A stretch of 64,000 nt of DNA from JAUIAI01 sp049680625 (GTDB lineage Bacteria > Pseudomonadota > Gammaproteobacteria > Burkholderiales > Burkholderiaceae_E), in NCBI GenBank assembly GCA_049680625.1, contig JBAUID010000223.1:10862-74861 (forward strand), read 5' to 3'. Positions 44,113 through 52,440 of the stretch are shown here, in pieces; the stretch's first letter is position 1; every line of letters begins with the position of its first letter. Under the pieces are notes generated by a model. That model was not told the DNA's origin. It searched no databases and was given only the letters and a program-made list of their open reading frames with translations. The position numbers and the translations under genes were made by a program.

Positions 44113-45522
44113 CTACAGAAGTTGAGAAACACTCTGTAAGGCACCATTCAGGCGAGCGAGATTGGCGTCCAGGCTTGTGTATTGACGTAAAAGTCGCTCC
44201 TGAATATCTTCCAGGCGGCGGTTCAGCCTGTCTTGCTGATCTTCGATGTTGTCTTTCTGGCTTCGCAGCGTTTCGGTCGCCCCGGTAACTGCGCCGTCGA
44301 TACTTAACAAATTTGTGATCAACGTGTCGAAACGGCGAGCAAAACCATGTTGTGAGGTGTCAAGGCCACCGCTAGCGAACAAGCCTTGCAACCGACCTGG
44401 ATTGTTGGCAGCGACTTCAAATTGAGAGTCGTTGATGCTGAGCGAGCCATCACGCTGAATTTCGATACCAATATCACTTAGGCGGCTATAGGGTTCCGTG
44501 ACCCCCGCCTCGGCAGGCGCCGGCAGGCTGGTTCTCAAGATGTTTCTGAGTTGTTCCTGAATCATAACGATGGTGCGATTTCCCTGCAGCGGGCCAGCTG
44601 TCCCGGTGGCTTCGTCGTACCGGGTTTGTTGGCGCAACAAGCTGTTAACCTCGTTATATGTCGAGATAAAACTGTCAAGGCGCTCCTTGATCGCTTCGCC
44701 GTCAGTGACAATTTCTACGTCGATGGGAGAAGTAGTCACCGAATTGAATTTCAGTGCAACACTCTCCAGGACACCTTCTGGTTGGTTGGTCGTGCTCTCC
44801 AGAGCCAGACCATTGAGCGTGAACAAGGCGTTCGACGCGCTTTCTGTCGATGAAACGGCGCCATCAGGTTGCCCGGGGGAAAACCCCAAAGAGGCAATAT
44901 CCAGCGTGGACTGACTGCTACCGTCAGTAGTCGCTTGCAGCCGAAAGGCATTGTTGGCACCGCTATCCGCAGATCGAATCATCAGGCGGGTGCCATTGGC
45001 ATCGGTTACCAGGGAAGCACCAATCCCCGCGTCAGCGGCGTTAATCGCTGCACTGACTTCTTCAAGGGTGGCACCGGTGGGAATGTCGATTGTAATCGGA
45101 GTGCGGTCGGGATCTGCGGTGAATCCGTTCGCGGCATTGCCGAGTTCTACAACAATCTGTCCGCCGCCGACAACGTCGGTTTTGTCTGCCAGGGTGGTTG
45201 TCACAATTGTCTGGTGTGAGGCAAGTTGATTCACCTGCAGGGCGTATGAGCCTTGTAGTGCGCCACTCGTTGCAGTAACGGCAACAGCTGTGTCATCACT
45301 TGAGGTTGCAGTCGCTGCTCCCCAGGTGTCGCTGTCGGTTAGATCCTGTGCCGCGTCCTGAAAAGTGCTGAGTGCGCTTTGCAACTTACCGACCTCGGAG
45401 ATCGTACTTTGAATACTGGTTGCGCGCGTTTCGAGGCGAGTCAGCGGCTGTCGTTCAACATTCATAAGAGCTTGAACGATTCCGTTGACATCGATAGTGG
45501 TACCACCAATTGAACTAGCCAT
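44113..45522 (-). CDS. fliD: Flagellar filament cap protein FliD
   Basis: FliD pentamers cap the filament and fold flagellin. The 469-aa protein begins MASSIGGTTIDVNGIVQALM and has the N-terminal coiled region RLETRATSIQSTISEVGKLQ. The middle beta domains include the usual ALQGSYALQVNQLASHQTI, and the C-terminal coiled coil ends LDANLARLNGALQSVSQLL. It follows the 277-aa flagellin gene by 102 bp, within which a nested palindrome lies. Confidence 0.97.
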   Translation of the reverse strand: MASSIGGTTIDVNGIVQALMNVERQPLTRLETRATSIQSTISEVGKLQSALSTFQDAAQDLTDSDTWGAATATSSDDTAVAVTATSGALQGSYALQVNQLASHQTIVTTTLADKTDVVGGGQIVVELGNAANGFTADPDRTPITIDIPTGATLEEVSAAINAADAGIGASLVTDANGTRLMIRSADSGANNAFRLQATTDGSSQSTLDIASLGFSPGQPDGAVSSTESASNALFTLNGLALESTTNQPEGVLESVALKFNSVTTSPIDVEIVTDGEAIKERLDSFISTYNEVNSLLRQQTRYDEATGTAGPLQGNRTIVMIQEQLRNILRTSLPAPAEAGVTEPYSRLSDIGIEIQRDGSLSINDSQFEVAANNPGRLQGLFASGGLDTSQHGFARRFDTLITNLLSIDGAVTGATETLRSQKDNIEDQQDRLNRRLEDIQERLLRQYTSLDANLARLNGALQSVSQLL

Positions 45523-45579
45523 GGACTGTATTTCGACCGTTTGGACGGATTCTTAAGCCCTTAGACCTGTGGACTGGTG

Positions 45580-45628
45580 TTAACCGCCGACCGGACGTCC
45601 GGTAATGCCATTGCGAATTGGCGGTTAA
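45580..45628. repeat. Nested palindrome between flagellin and fliD
   Basis: TTAACCGCC (45580-45588) and its complement (45620-45628) enclose a perfect 14-bp palindrome ACCGGACGTCCGGT (45590-45603). The outer right arm overlaps the flagellin stop codon. There is no T-run, so it may be an mRNA-stabilising or attenuating structure in the fliC-fliD transcript, not a terminator. Confidence 0.75.
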
Positions 45629-46458
45629 CCACGCAACAGGCTCAGAACGCTCTGGGGTAATTGGTTCGCCTGGGCCACCATCGCGGTACCAGCTTGCTCG
45701 AGAACCTGGGCACGGGTTAATGCGGCGGTCTCAGCTGCAAAGTCTGCATCCATAATTCGGCTTCTGGCAGCGGCTTGATTCTCTGAGGCTACTTGCAAGT
45801 TGGCGATAATGGCTTCGAAACGATTCTGTGTGGCGCCCCATACGGCCCGTTCGTTATTAATAACGTCCAACAGTGCGTCAATATTGTCGATTGACGTACT
45901 GGAGCTGGCCACCGTAGTGACATCTCCGCCCGTCACTGCGCCGACTTCAGCCTGGGAGGCCAGGTCGCCCGTAGCGACTGTAAAAGTATCGTTTGCAGTT
46001 GTTCCGGCCCCAATCTGGAAGGTTTGCGACCCGGCGCCACCGGCCAGGATGTCCGCTCCATTGAATCGCGTCCCCTGCAGCATCCGGGTTACTTCGGCGC
46101 CGAGTTGCTGAAACTCAGCATCCAGGCTCCCCCGATCACCGGCACTGTTGGTTGCGTTAGCCGATTGCACGGAAAGTTCACGCATCCGCTGAAGCATGTC
46201 GCTTACTTTACCTAATGCGCCTTCGGCAACCTGGGCCATTGAAATGCCGTCATTGGCATTGCGCATTGCCACATTCATACCGCGTACCTGGGCATGCATT
46301 CGCTCGGCGATAGCCAGGCCTGCCGCGTCGTCTTTCGCGCTATTGACTCTCAGCCCGCTGGACAGTCGCTGAATTGCCGTGGAAATATCGTTCTTGGTCG
46401 TGCTGAGGTTTCGCTGCGCATTTAGCGAAGCCATATTGGTATTGATAATCTGCGCCAT
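45625..46458 (-). CDS. fliC: Flagellin (downstream copy)
   Basis: This 277-aa flagellin starts MAQIINTNMASLNAQRNLST and ends AQANQLPQSVLSLLRG, the typical D0 termini. The central variable part (about 145-195) is short, so the filament subunit is little more than D0-D1. AAGGAG sits 7 nt before the ATG. It is closely similar to the upstream paralogue but separated from it by a strong terminator. I see no good sigma-28 site in the 100 bp between that terminator and this gene. fliD follows. Confidence 0.97.
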   Translation of the reverse strand: MAQIINTNMASLNAQRNLSTTKNDISTAIQRLSSGLRVNSAKDDAAGLAIAERMHAQVRGMNVAMRNANDGISMAQVAEGALGKVSDMLQRMRELSVQSANATNSAGDRGSLDAEFQQLGAEVTRMLQGTRFNGADILAGGAGSQTFQIGAGTTANDTFTVATGDLASQAEVGAVTGGDVTTVASSSTSIDNIDALLDVINNERAVWGATQNRFEAIIANLQVASENQAAARSRIMDADFAAETAALTRAQVLEQAGTAMVAQANQLPQSVLSLLRG

Positions 46459-46563
46459 GAGGACACTCCTTATTTAAAGCCGTCACAAACGCTAGCATCG
46501 TAAAATTAACTTGAGCCCGCCAGTCTTCTGAAAAGAACCGGTAATCAGGTCTATATCAGGGCA

Positions 46564-46602
46564 CAAAAAAAGGTCCAACCACACCGAAGTGCGGTTGGAC
46601 CT
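46564..46602 (-). terminator. fliC: Rho-independent terminator after the upstream flagellin
   Basis: On the minus strand AGGTCCAACC pairs with GGTTGGACCT to give a 10-bp stem. A smaller CAC/GTG pair closes the top, with a TTCG-like loop, and a run of seven or more Ts follows at once. It lies 65 bp past the stop of the 276-aa flagellin. Confidence 0.95.
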
Positions 46603-46666
46603 TAGGCTCCTGAATTCAGACGACGGAGTCTACATTCTGAACTCAGGGTTGGCTGTCAGCCAGGCT

Positions 46667-47497
46667 TTACCGAAGCAGGGCCAGGACATTCTGCGGTGCA
46701 GAGTTCGCCTGCGACAACATGGCGGTACCAGCCTGCTGGAGTACCTGACCACGAGTCAGTGAGGCGGTTTCAGCAGCAAAATCAGCATCCATAATACGAC
46801 TGCGCGCAGAAGCCTGGTTTTCCGAAGAGATCTCCAGGTTGGCGATAATCGCTTCAAACCGGTTTTGCATCGCGCCGTAAGTAGAGCGCTCGGTTGATAC
46901 CGTATCGATCAAGGTGTCCAGGTTGTCCATGGCCGTGGTTGCATTGGCCGTGGAAGTGATGTCACCACCTGTGACCGCGGTTACTGCTGCAGCCGCCGTC
47001 ATATCGGTAGTTGTAACGGTAACCACATCATTGGCAGTTGTACCAGCGCCAATTTGAAAGGCCAGAGGGCCTGCGCCACCGCCGACAATTGCAGTGCCGT
47101 TGAATTCGGTACCAGCCAGTGTACGGGTGACTTCAAGCGCCAACTGCTGGTATTCAGCATCCAGGTTGGCACGGTCACTGGCCGAGTTGGTTGCGTTGGC
47201 AGACTGAACTGACAGTTCGCGCATTCGCTGGGCCATATCACCAACTTTCCCGAGGGCACCTTCAGCCGTTTGCGCAAGCGAAATTCCGTCATTCGCGTTG
47301 CGAATAGCAACATTCATACCGCGTACCTGGGCATTCATGCGCTCTGCGATGGCCAGGCCAGCTGCGTCGTCTTTAGCTGAGTTAACGCGAAGGCCAGTAG
47401 ACAAGCGCTGGATAGATTGTGACATCAGGTTTTCTGTTGCACTCAGATTGCGTTGTGCATTCAGTGACATCAGATTTGTGTTAATGACTTGAGGCAT
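46667..47497 (-). CDS. fliC: Flagellin (upstream copy)
   Basis: This 276-aa flagellin begins MPQVINTNLMSLNAQRNLSA and ends MLSQANSAPQNVLALLR. It aligns over its whole length with the neighbouring 277-aa flagellin, differing mostly in the central Gly/Ala/Thr-rich part (about 140-195). GGAG lies 10 nt before the ATG. A near-consensus sigma-28 promoter (47629-47655) precedes it and a strong terminator follows. It is therefore probably the main, monocistronic flagellin gene. Confidence 0.97.
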   Translation of the reverse strand: MPQVINTNLMSLNAQRNLSATENLMSQSIQRLSTGLRVNSAKDDAAGLAIAERMNAQVRGMNVAIRNANDGISLAQTAEGALGKVGDMAQRMRELSVQSANATNSASDRANLDAEYQQLALEVTRTLAGTEFNGTAIVGGGAGPLAFQIGAGTTANDVVTVTTTDMTAAAAVTAVTGGDITSTANATTAMDNLDTLIDTVSTERSTYGAMQNRFEAIIANLEISSENQASARSRIMDADFAAETASLTRGQVLQQAGTAMLSQANSAPQNVLALLR

Positions 47498-47628
47498 ATC
47501 GATAAAACTCCATAATTTCCGTGCGGTCTATAGACCACTATTCCGCCGGCACGATACCTGGGCGGTGCGATTGGCTTTCCAGCGAACTGCTGCTGGTTTT
47601 GGCCACGGGGGAAATCCCGTTGAAAGCA

Positions 47629-47655
47629 ATATCGGCTGTGGTTTTATTCCCTTTA
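47629..47655 (-). promoter_or_regulatory. fliC: Sigma-28 (FliA) promoter of the upstream flagellin
   Basis: On the minus strand TAAAGGGA, an 11-bp spacer and GCCGATAT match the FliA consensus TAAAGTTT-N11-GCCGATAA at 12 of 16 positions. Transcription would start about 125 bp before the flagellin ATG. Confidence 0.8.
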
Positions 47656-47657
47656 GC

Positions 47658-47684
47658 CAAAAGTTGATTTAAGTCAGCCGATAA
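47658..47684 (+). promoter_or_regulatory. flhD: Sigma-28 type promoter pointing toward flhDC
   Basis: CAAAAGTT (47658-47665), an 11-bp spacer and a perfect GCCGATAA (47677-47684) lie on the plus strand, two bases away from the oppositely oriented flagellin promoter. The next supported gene downstream is flhD, 222 bp away. The leader contains a small palindrome CGTCAA-AA-TTGACG (47703-47716). Confidence 0.65.
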
Positions 47685-47906
47685 GTGGATATAGACGGTC
47701 AACGTCAAAATTGACGAATAAATCTGGCTTTTTCGTCAAATGCGTAGGAGTTTTTCTTACCAGCCGTCAGCTTCACGACTGGCTCTGGTTCAGAAATATC
47801 CCTATTCATCTTCTGAGACGGCGGGGGAAAACTGGCTTTACAGCAGCGAAACGCGAAATACCCAACTTAAACAACGCTGCTCTAACCTTTAGCCAGGAGT
47901 AACAAA

Positions 47907-48245
47907 ATGAGAACTGAAGAATCAATGACATCGGGCATCGCCGAAGTCAATTTGTCGTATCTGATCCTTGCTCAGCAGATGATCCGCGCAGACCAGGCAA
48001 CCGCATTGTTTCGGTTAGGTATCTCCGAGCAAGTAGCCAACATGATCGACTCACTCAAGCCAAGTCAGCTTTTGAAAATTGCGTCCAGTGGGTCACTTGT
48101 CTGCCGCATGCGAGCCACTGACGAAACAGTATGGGATCTGTTGTCAGAACATGCGCGTAGCGACAGTCTGAAGGGCGAGAAGTCTGCCGAACGGCTTCAT
48201 GCTCGGATACTGATGGCTGGTCAGCATGCCGAGGTGGTGGAATGA
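47907..48245 (+). CDS. flhD: Flagellar master regulator subunit FlhD
   Basis: FlhD pairs with FlhC as FlhD4C2 to activate class II flagellar promoters. The 112-aa protein matches the family: IAEVNLSYLILAQQMIRADQ and ATALFRLGISEQVANMI. AGGAG stands 7 nt before the ATG. The flhC ATG overlaps its stop by 4 bp. Presence of FlhDC fits a beta- or gammaproteobacterium. Sigma-28 control of this gene, suggested by the upstream site, would be unusual for a class I gene. Confidence 0.96.
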   Translation: MRTEESMTSGIAEVNLSYLILAQQMIRADQATALFRLGISEQVANMIDSLKPSQLLKIASSGSLVCRMRATDETVWDLLSEHARSDSLKGEKSAERLHARILMAGQHAEVVE

Positions 48246-48772
48246 GTGCCCGCAGCCTGTTAAGCGACAACAAACAATTGAATAAGGCAATTTCACTGAT
48301 TCAACTCGGGGCGCGGCTTCAAGTGCTTCAAGCGGAAACTGAATTACCGTATGAGCGTCTGCTGAAACTGTATAAAGAGGTTGCCGGTGCGTCTCCGTCA
48401 AAAGGGCAGCTGCCATTTTCGACTGACTGGTTTATGACCTGGCAACCGAATATTCATGCCTCATTGTTCCTGAATATATATGAGTACTTAATTAAGGCAT
48501 CCGAAATTGATGATGTTGAAGCAATTGTTGGTGCATACAAATTGTATCTTGAAGAAATTCAAATGACTGGCGTCGAACCCATTATGTCAGTTACACGGGC
48601 ATGGCGACTAGTGCGCTTTGTGGATGCAGGCATGCTGTCAACAACTAAGTGCATTCAGTGCAATGGCAACTTTGTGACACATGCGTACGAACTTGATAAA
48701 TCGTATGTCTGCGGACTGTGTCAACCGCCGGCGAGAGCAGGTAAAGGGCGCCGCAAGGGAGCAATTCATTGA
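48242..48772 (+). CDS. flhC: Flagellar master regulator subunit FlhC
   Basis: FlhC carries the DNA-binding and zinc-binding parts of the FlhDC activator. The 176-aa protein has family features LNKAISLIQLGARLQVLQAE and SKGQLPFSTDWFMTWQPNIH. Four cysteines near the C-terminus (CIQCNG and YVCGLCQPP) bind zinc. Translation is probably coupled to flhD through ATGA. Confidence 0.97.
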   Translation: MSARSLLSDNKQLNKAISLIQLGARLQVLQAETELPYERLLKLYKEVAGASPSKGQLPFSTDWFMTWQPNIHASLFLNIYEYLIKASEIDDVEAIVGAYKLYLEEIQMTGVEPIMSVTRAWRLVRFVDAGMLSTTKCIQCNGNFVTHAYELDKSYVCGLCQPPARAGKGRRKGAIH

Positions 48773-49060
48773 ATTGGGTTGTGGTCACATCATGTGACCT
48801 GCAACTCACTGGTGCCAGGGCTGGCTACGAAAGCATGACCAGTTTCTGGTTCTGGCACCAACTTCAACTAAATAATTGTTTCGTTCGGATAGTCGGGGCA
48901 ATAGCGCCGACGATTGGAAATGCCCGCCCTGTTGGTTAATTCGGTCAGTTAATTACCCGCTATTTCTCCGAGTCGTCTGACCACGCCTACAGCACATTTA
49001 CAGCTTGTCAAAATTGGAGTGAGTTCCGTTGCCTTGCCGCATGCGGAATCGGCTTAGCTG
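48773..49060. promoter_or_regulatory. flhC-motA interval with palindrome and hairpin
   Basis: This 288-bp gap holds no supported gene. It contains a perfect 17-bp palindrome GGTCACAT-C-ATGTGACC (48783-48799), which looks like a dimeric regulator's operator. A larger inverted repeat TGGTGCCAG/CTGGCACCA (48810-48818 with 48852-48860) has a nested CTGG/CCAG stem. The motA promoter must lie downstream of these, but no clear sigma-28 or sigma-70 match was found. Confidence 0.55.
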
Positions 49061-49921
49061 ATGTTTGTCATCATTGGATACATTGTCGTAATAATCTGCG
49101 TATTCGGCGGATACGGTCTCGCAGGCGGAAAATTTGGCGTTTTGATTAAAGCCGCGCCGATCGAACTTTTCATCATATGTGGCTCAGCCCTCGGTGCGTT
49201 TTTTGTATCTAATAGCGGCAAAACTATAAAGTCAGTTTTTAAGACTATCCCGGTTTTGTTCAAAGGTTCGAAGTACACCAAGGCGCGCTACATGGAATTG
49301 CTCAGCCTGCTGTACGAGATACTGCAAAAAGCCAGAAAAGAGGGCTTGATGGCTATTGAGGGGGACGTCGAATCACCTCATGACAGTGAATTGTTCAAAC
49401 AGTTTCCTAATATTCAATCCGACCATCATCTGGTCGAGTTTATTACCGACTACCTTCGCATGATGGTTTCAGGCAACTTAAATGCCCACGAAATCGAAAA
49501 CCTGATAGACAGCGAAATTGAAACTCACCACCAGGAAGCGCATACACCACAGGCCGCGATTCAAGGTGTTGGTGATGGGTTACCAGCATTCGGGATTGTC
49601 GCAGCCGTTTTAGGCGTTGTAAAAACGATGGCGTCTGTTGGCCAGCCTCCAGCTGTGCTTGGGATGATGATTGCCGGTGCCCTGGTAGGTACTTTTCTTG
49701 GCATTTTGTTGGCCTATGGATTTGTCAGTCCCCTGGCCAGTTTACTGGGTCAAAAGGGTGAAGAAGCTAGTAAAGAACTGGAGTGCGTCAAGATCACCCT
49801 ATTAGCGAGTATGCAGGGTTACGCGCCACCGATTGCTATAGAGTTTGGACGAAAAGTGTTGTTCTCAACAGAGCGACCATCGTTTTCTGAACTCGAAGAG
49901 CATGTCAAGCAAAAGAAGTGA
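49061..49921 (+). CDS. motA: Flagellar stator protein MotA
   Basis: MotA forms the pentameric ring of the proton-driven stator. The 286-aa protein has four membrane helices (about 1-20, 28-50, 165-190 and 198-222), the large cytoplasmic loop that touches FliG, and the motif GLPAFGIVAAVLGVVKTM with the two prolines of the helix-3 region. Length and order (motA then motB, 4 bp apart) are standard. Confidence 0.97.
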   Translation: MFVIIGYIVVIICVFGGYGLAGGKFGVLIKAAPIELFIICGSALGAFFVSNSGKTIKSVFKTIPVLFKGSKYTKARYMELLSLLYEILQKARKEGLMAIEGDVESPHDSELFKQFPNIQSDHHLVEFITDYLRMMVSGNLNAHEIENLIDSEIETHHQEAHTPQAAIQGVGDGLPAFGIVAAVLGVVKTMASVGQPPAVLGMMIAGALVGTFLGILLAYGFVSPLASLLGQKGEEASKELECVKITLLASMQGYAPPIAIEFGRKVLFSTERPSFSELEEHVKQKK

Positions 49922-49925
49922 CGGG

Positions 49926-51077
49926 ATGAGCGCAGACAAAAAAATTCAGCCGATTATTGTCAAAAAAATTGTAAAAGGCGGTCATGGCCACCACGGAGGC
50001 GCGTGGAAAATTGCCTATGCTGATTTCGTGACTGCAATGATGGCTTTTTTTCTGCTGATGTGGTTGCTTGGTTCTACAACCAAAGGCGACTTAAAAGGCA
50101 TTTCTGATGTTTTCAATACGCCGCTGAAGGTGGCGATGGCTGGCGGATCGGGCAGTGGTGATAGCTCCAGCATCATCAAGGGTGGTGGAGAAAGCCTGAC
50201 TCGCAGCGTTGGTCAGGTGAAAAACGGGCAAAACGAGCGCGAGAAGCCGACTAAAAATCCGCATGCGCTTGCCAATGACAACAAGCGCAAGGAAGGAAAA
50301 CGGCTTAAGGGTCTGCAAGCCACCATGCAGACAATGATCAATTCAGATTCTCGGTTTGAGAAGCTGAAAGAGAACATTCGGCTCGACATGATTGCTGAAG
50401 GACTTCGAATTCAGATTGTCGATGATCAAAAACGCCCAATGTTCGACTCGGGGCGCGACGACGTCAAAGAATACATGCGTGATTTATTACGCAGTATTGG
50501 CGGTTTGCTAAACCAGGTGGAAAACCGCGTATCGCTGACTGGTCATACCGATGCGACACCGTTTTCAGGAAACCAGCGCAGTCGTTCTAACTGGGAATTG
50601 TCGGCCGAGCGTGCAAATGCATCACGCAGGGAGCTTATTGCTGGTGGCATGAATGGCGAAAAAGTATTGCGAGTAGTTGGTATGGGTTCTTCTGTTCCGA
50701 TGAATAAGGAAGATAGATTCAGCCCGATTAATCGACGAATTGCCATTGTTGTTCTCACCAAAGAGGCGGCTGACATGTTGTTGCGCGAACCCAAAGAGAT
50801 GGTCGCGGATGAAGGGCAACAAACCGATCAATCATCAACGACGGATCTTGTTAAGGACCAAAACGAAGCGATTTCTGATGAGCCTCGGGAACCTGCAAAG
50901 GAAACCGTTCAGATTTCGACACCAGAAGTCGCCCCGGAGTCGACCGTTAATCCCGACCCGTCACATGACAATACTGAGGGCGGTGATCCGGATAAGAACA
51001 AAGATTCTGCTGATAAAGACGCCGCTCCGAACGAAGTTGACCACGTGGAAGGTGCGCGTGATAAACCTTCCTCGTAA
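49926..51077 (+). CDS. motB: Flagellar stator protein MotB
   Basis: MotB carries protons and anchors the stator to peptidoglycan. With the ATG at 49926 the sequence is MSADKKIQPIIVKKIVKGGH, a membrane helix holding D33 in AYADFVTAMMAFFLLMW, a plug region, and an OmpA-like domain (about 195-285: LTGHTDATPFSG, NWELSAERANASRREL, NRRIAIVVL). The last roughly 95 residues form an acidic Pro/Glu/Asp/Ser tail longer than in E. coli (308 aa total there, 383 here). The frame extends upstream into motA, but that part does not look like MotB. Confidence 0.97.
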   Translation: MSADKKIQPIIVKKIVKGGHGHHGGAWKIAYADFVTAMMAFFLLMWLLGSTTKGDLKGISDVFNTPLKVAMAGGSGSGDSSSIIKGGGESLTRSVGQVKNGQNEREKPTKNPHALANDNKRKEGKRLKGLQATMQTMINSDSRFEKLKENIRLDMIAEGLRIQIVDDQKRPMFDSGRDDVKEYMRDLLRSIGGLLNQVENRVSLTGHTDATPFSGNQRSRSNWELSAERANASRRELIAGGMNGEKVLRVVGMGSSVPMNKEDRFSPINRRIAIVVLTKEAADMLLREPKEMVADEGQQTDQSSTTDLVKDQNEAISDEPREPAKETVQISTPEVAPESTVNPDPSHDNTEGGDPDKNKDSADKDAAPNEVDHVEGARDKPSS

Positions 51078-51255
51078 TCATGTTTCTTAGTTGGTTTCGT
51101 TCTCTGTTTCGTGTTTATCGGGTTGTTGGATTTTCAGGTTGTCTGCCTCGATAAACGGTAGTTTTCTAAAGAAGAACCCGTTGATCCCACCTGATTACAC
51201 AATTCGAATTCTCACAGAAGCGAATAATTCGTATCACTATAAAACCGTATAAGCA

Positions 51256-52440
51256 ATGGCAGATCAGAACGCTAGCCGGGAAGACAAAAAACTCCCGGCC
51301 TCCGAACAGAAAATTCGCAAGGCGCGCGCTGATGGTCAGGTCGCGCGCTCGCGAGACCTCGGACATGCGTTGCTTCTGAGCGCAACCCTGGGCTGCCTGG
51401 TGTTGTTTGTCGCGCCGGTTGGAATGGCCTCGCGTCAGTTGATTGCGTCCGGACTTCGATTTGACGCCGGGGCGGTGTTCTCTGATAGCGCGTTGACCGA
51501 GCGCCTATCAGAACTGAGCTTGCTTGGTTTCCATCTTGTCTGGCCGGTAGCGGCGGTCGGCACCGTTGCTTCGATGCTGGCGTCAACAATACCTGGCGGC
51601 TTGGTTCTTACACTGAAACCGCTTGCCGCTAAATTGGAACGCATCAGTCCGCTACAAGGATTGAAGCGCATCTTTTCTCGCAGTCATTTAATTGATTCGA
51701 TAAAACTGTCTGTTCTGATCGCCTTGCTGGGCGTGATCACCGGCATTTCAGTCGTTTTCTCTTTCGATCAGATTCTTCACATGATGCGCCAGCCGACAGC
51801 TACGGCGATGAAAAGTGCCTGGTCGTTTGTCGCCCTGGGTACTGCCTCGCTCTTATTGCTATTGGTATTGGTTGCGTTGATCGATGTACCGTTGCAGTGG
51901 TTTCGCAAACGAACCGAACTGATGATGACTTTTCAGGAAGCTCGTCAGGAGCAAAAAGAAACTGAAGGTGACCCCTACCTGAAAGCACGGATTCGAGCTC
52001 GGCAACGGGAGATTAGCAATGTGCGGATGATGGCCGATGTGCCGACGGCAGATATTGTTATTTCTAATCCGTCTCACTATGCGGTTGCGCTTAAATACGA
52101 AGAGAGTGGATTTGGTGCACCAACCGTTATTGCCAGTGGTGTTGATCACGTAGCACTGAGAATTCGGGAAGTTGCAAAAGTCCATGGCATACCAAACATC
52201 GAGGCGCCGCCGCTGGCTCGGGCATTGTGGGCCCATGTACCCGTAGGGCAGGAAATACCCGCGGCTTTGTATAACGCGGTCGCTCAGGTTCTGGCTTACC
52301 TGTTTCGTCTGCGCCAGGCCCAGATCGGCTTAGGAAAGTGGCCTGATCTGCCGTCGAATTTGCCCGTTCCCGAAGACCTCGACCCGGCCACCGAGAAAGC
52401 TGTTTCCGGCGATGAACCGCCTGCCGGGCAGGGGGCGTAA
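51256..52440 (+). CDS. flhB: Flagellar export switch protein FlhB
   Basis: FlhB sets export specificity (hook then filament). The 394-aa protein has four membrane helices in the first 210 residues and a cytoplasmic domain. The usual self-cleavage motif NPTH is NPSH here (N271-P272-S273-H274). The surrounding sequence DIVISNPSHYAVALKY is otherwise ordinary. The C-terminal tail is Pro-rich and acidic. flhA starts at the base after the flhB stop. A 178-bp gap separates it from motB, where che genes are found in many relatives. Confidence 0.96.
   Translation: MADQNASREDKKLPASEQKIRKARADGQVARSRDLGHALLLSATLGCLVLFVAPVGMASRQLIASGLRFDAGAVFSDSALTERLSELSLLGFHLVWPVAAVGTVASMLASTIPGGLVLTLKPLAAKLERISPLQGLKRIFSRSHLIDSIKLSVLIALLGVITGISVVFSFDQILHMMRQPTATAMKSAWSFVALGTASLLLLLVLVALIDVPLQWFRKRTELMMTFQEARQEQKETEGDPYLKARIRARQREISNVRMMADVPTADIVISNPSHYAVALKYEESGFGAPTVIASGVDHVALRIREVAKVHGIPNIEAPPLARALWAHVPVGQEIPAALYNAVAQVLAYLFRLRQAQIGLGKWPDLPSNLPVPEDLDPATEKAVSGDEPPAGQGA

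Noticed and set aside
47711..47902. 63-codon plus-strand frame in the flhD leader
   Set aside because: It starts at TTG without a ribosome site and resembles no family. It would be the first frame after the plus-strand sigma-28 site, so it is worth remembering, but I cannot support it as a gene.
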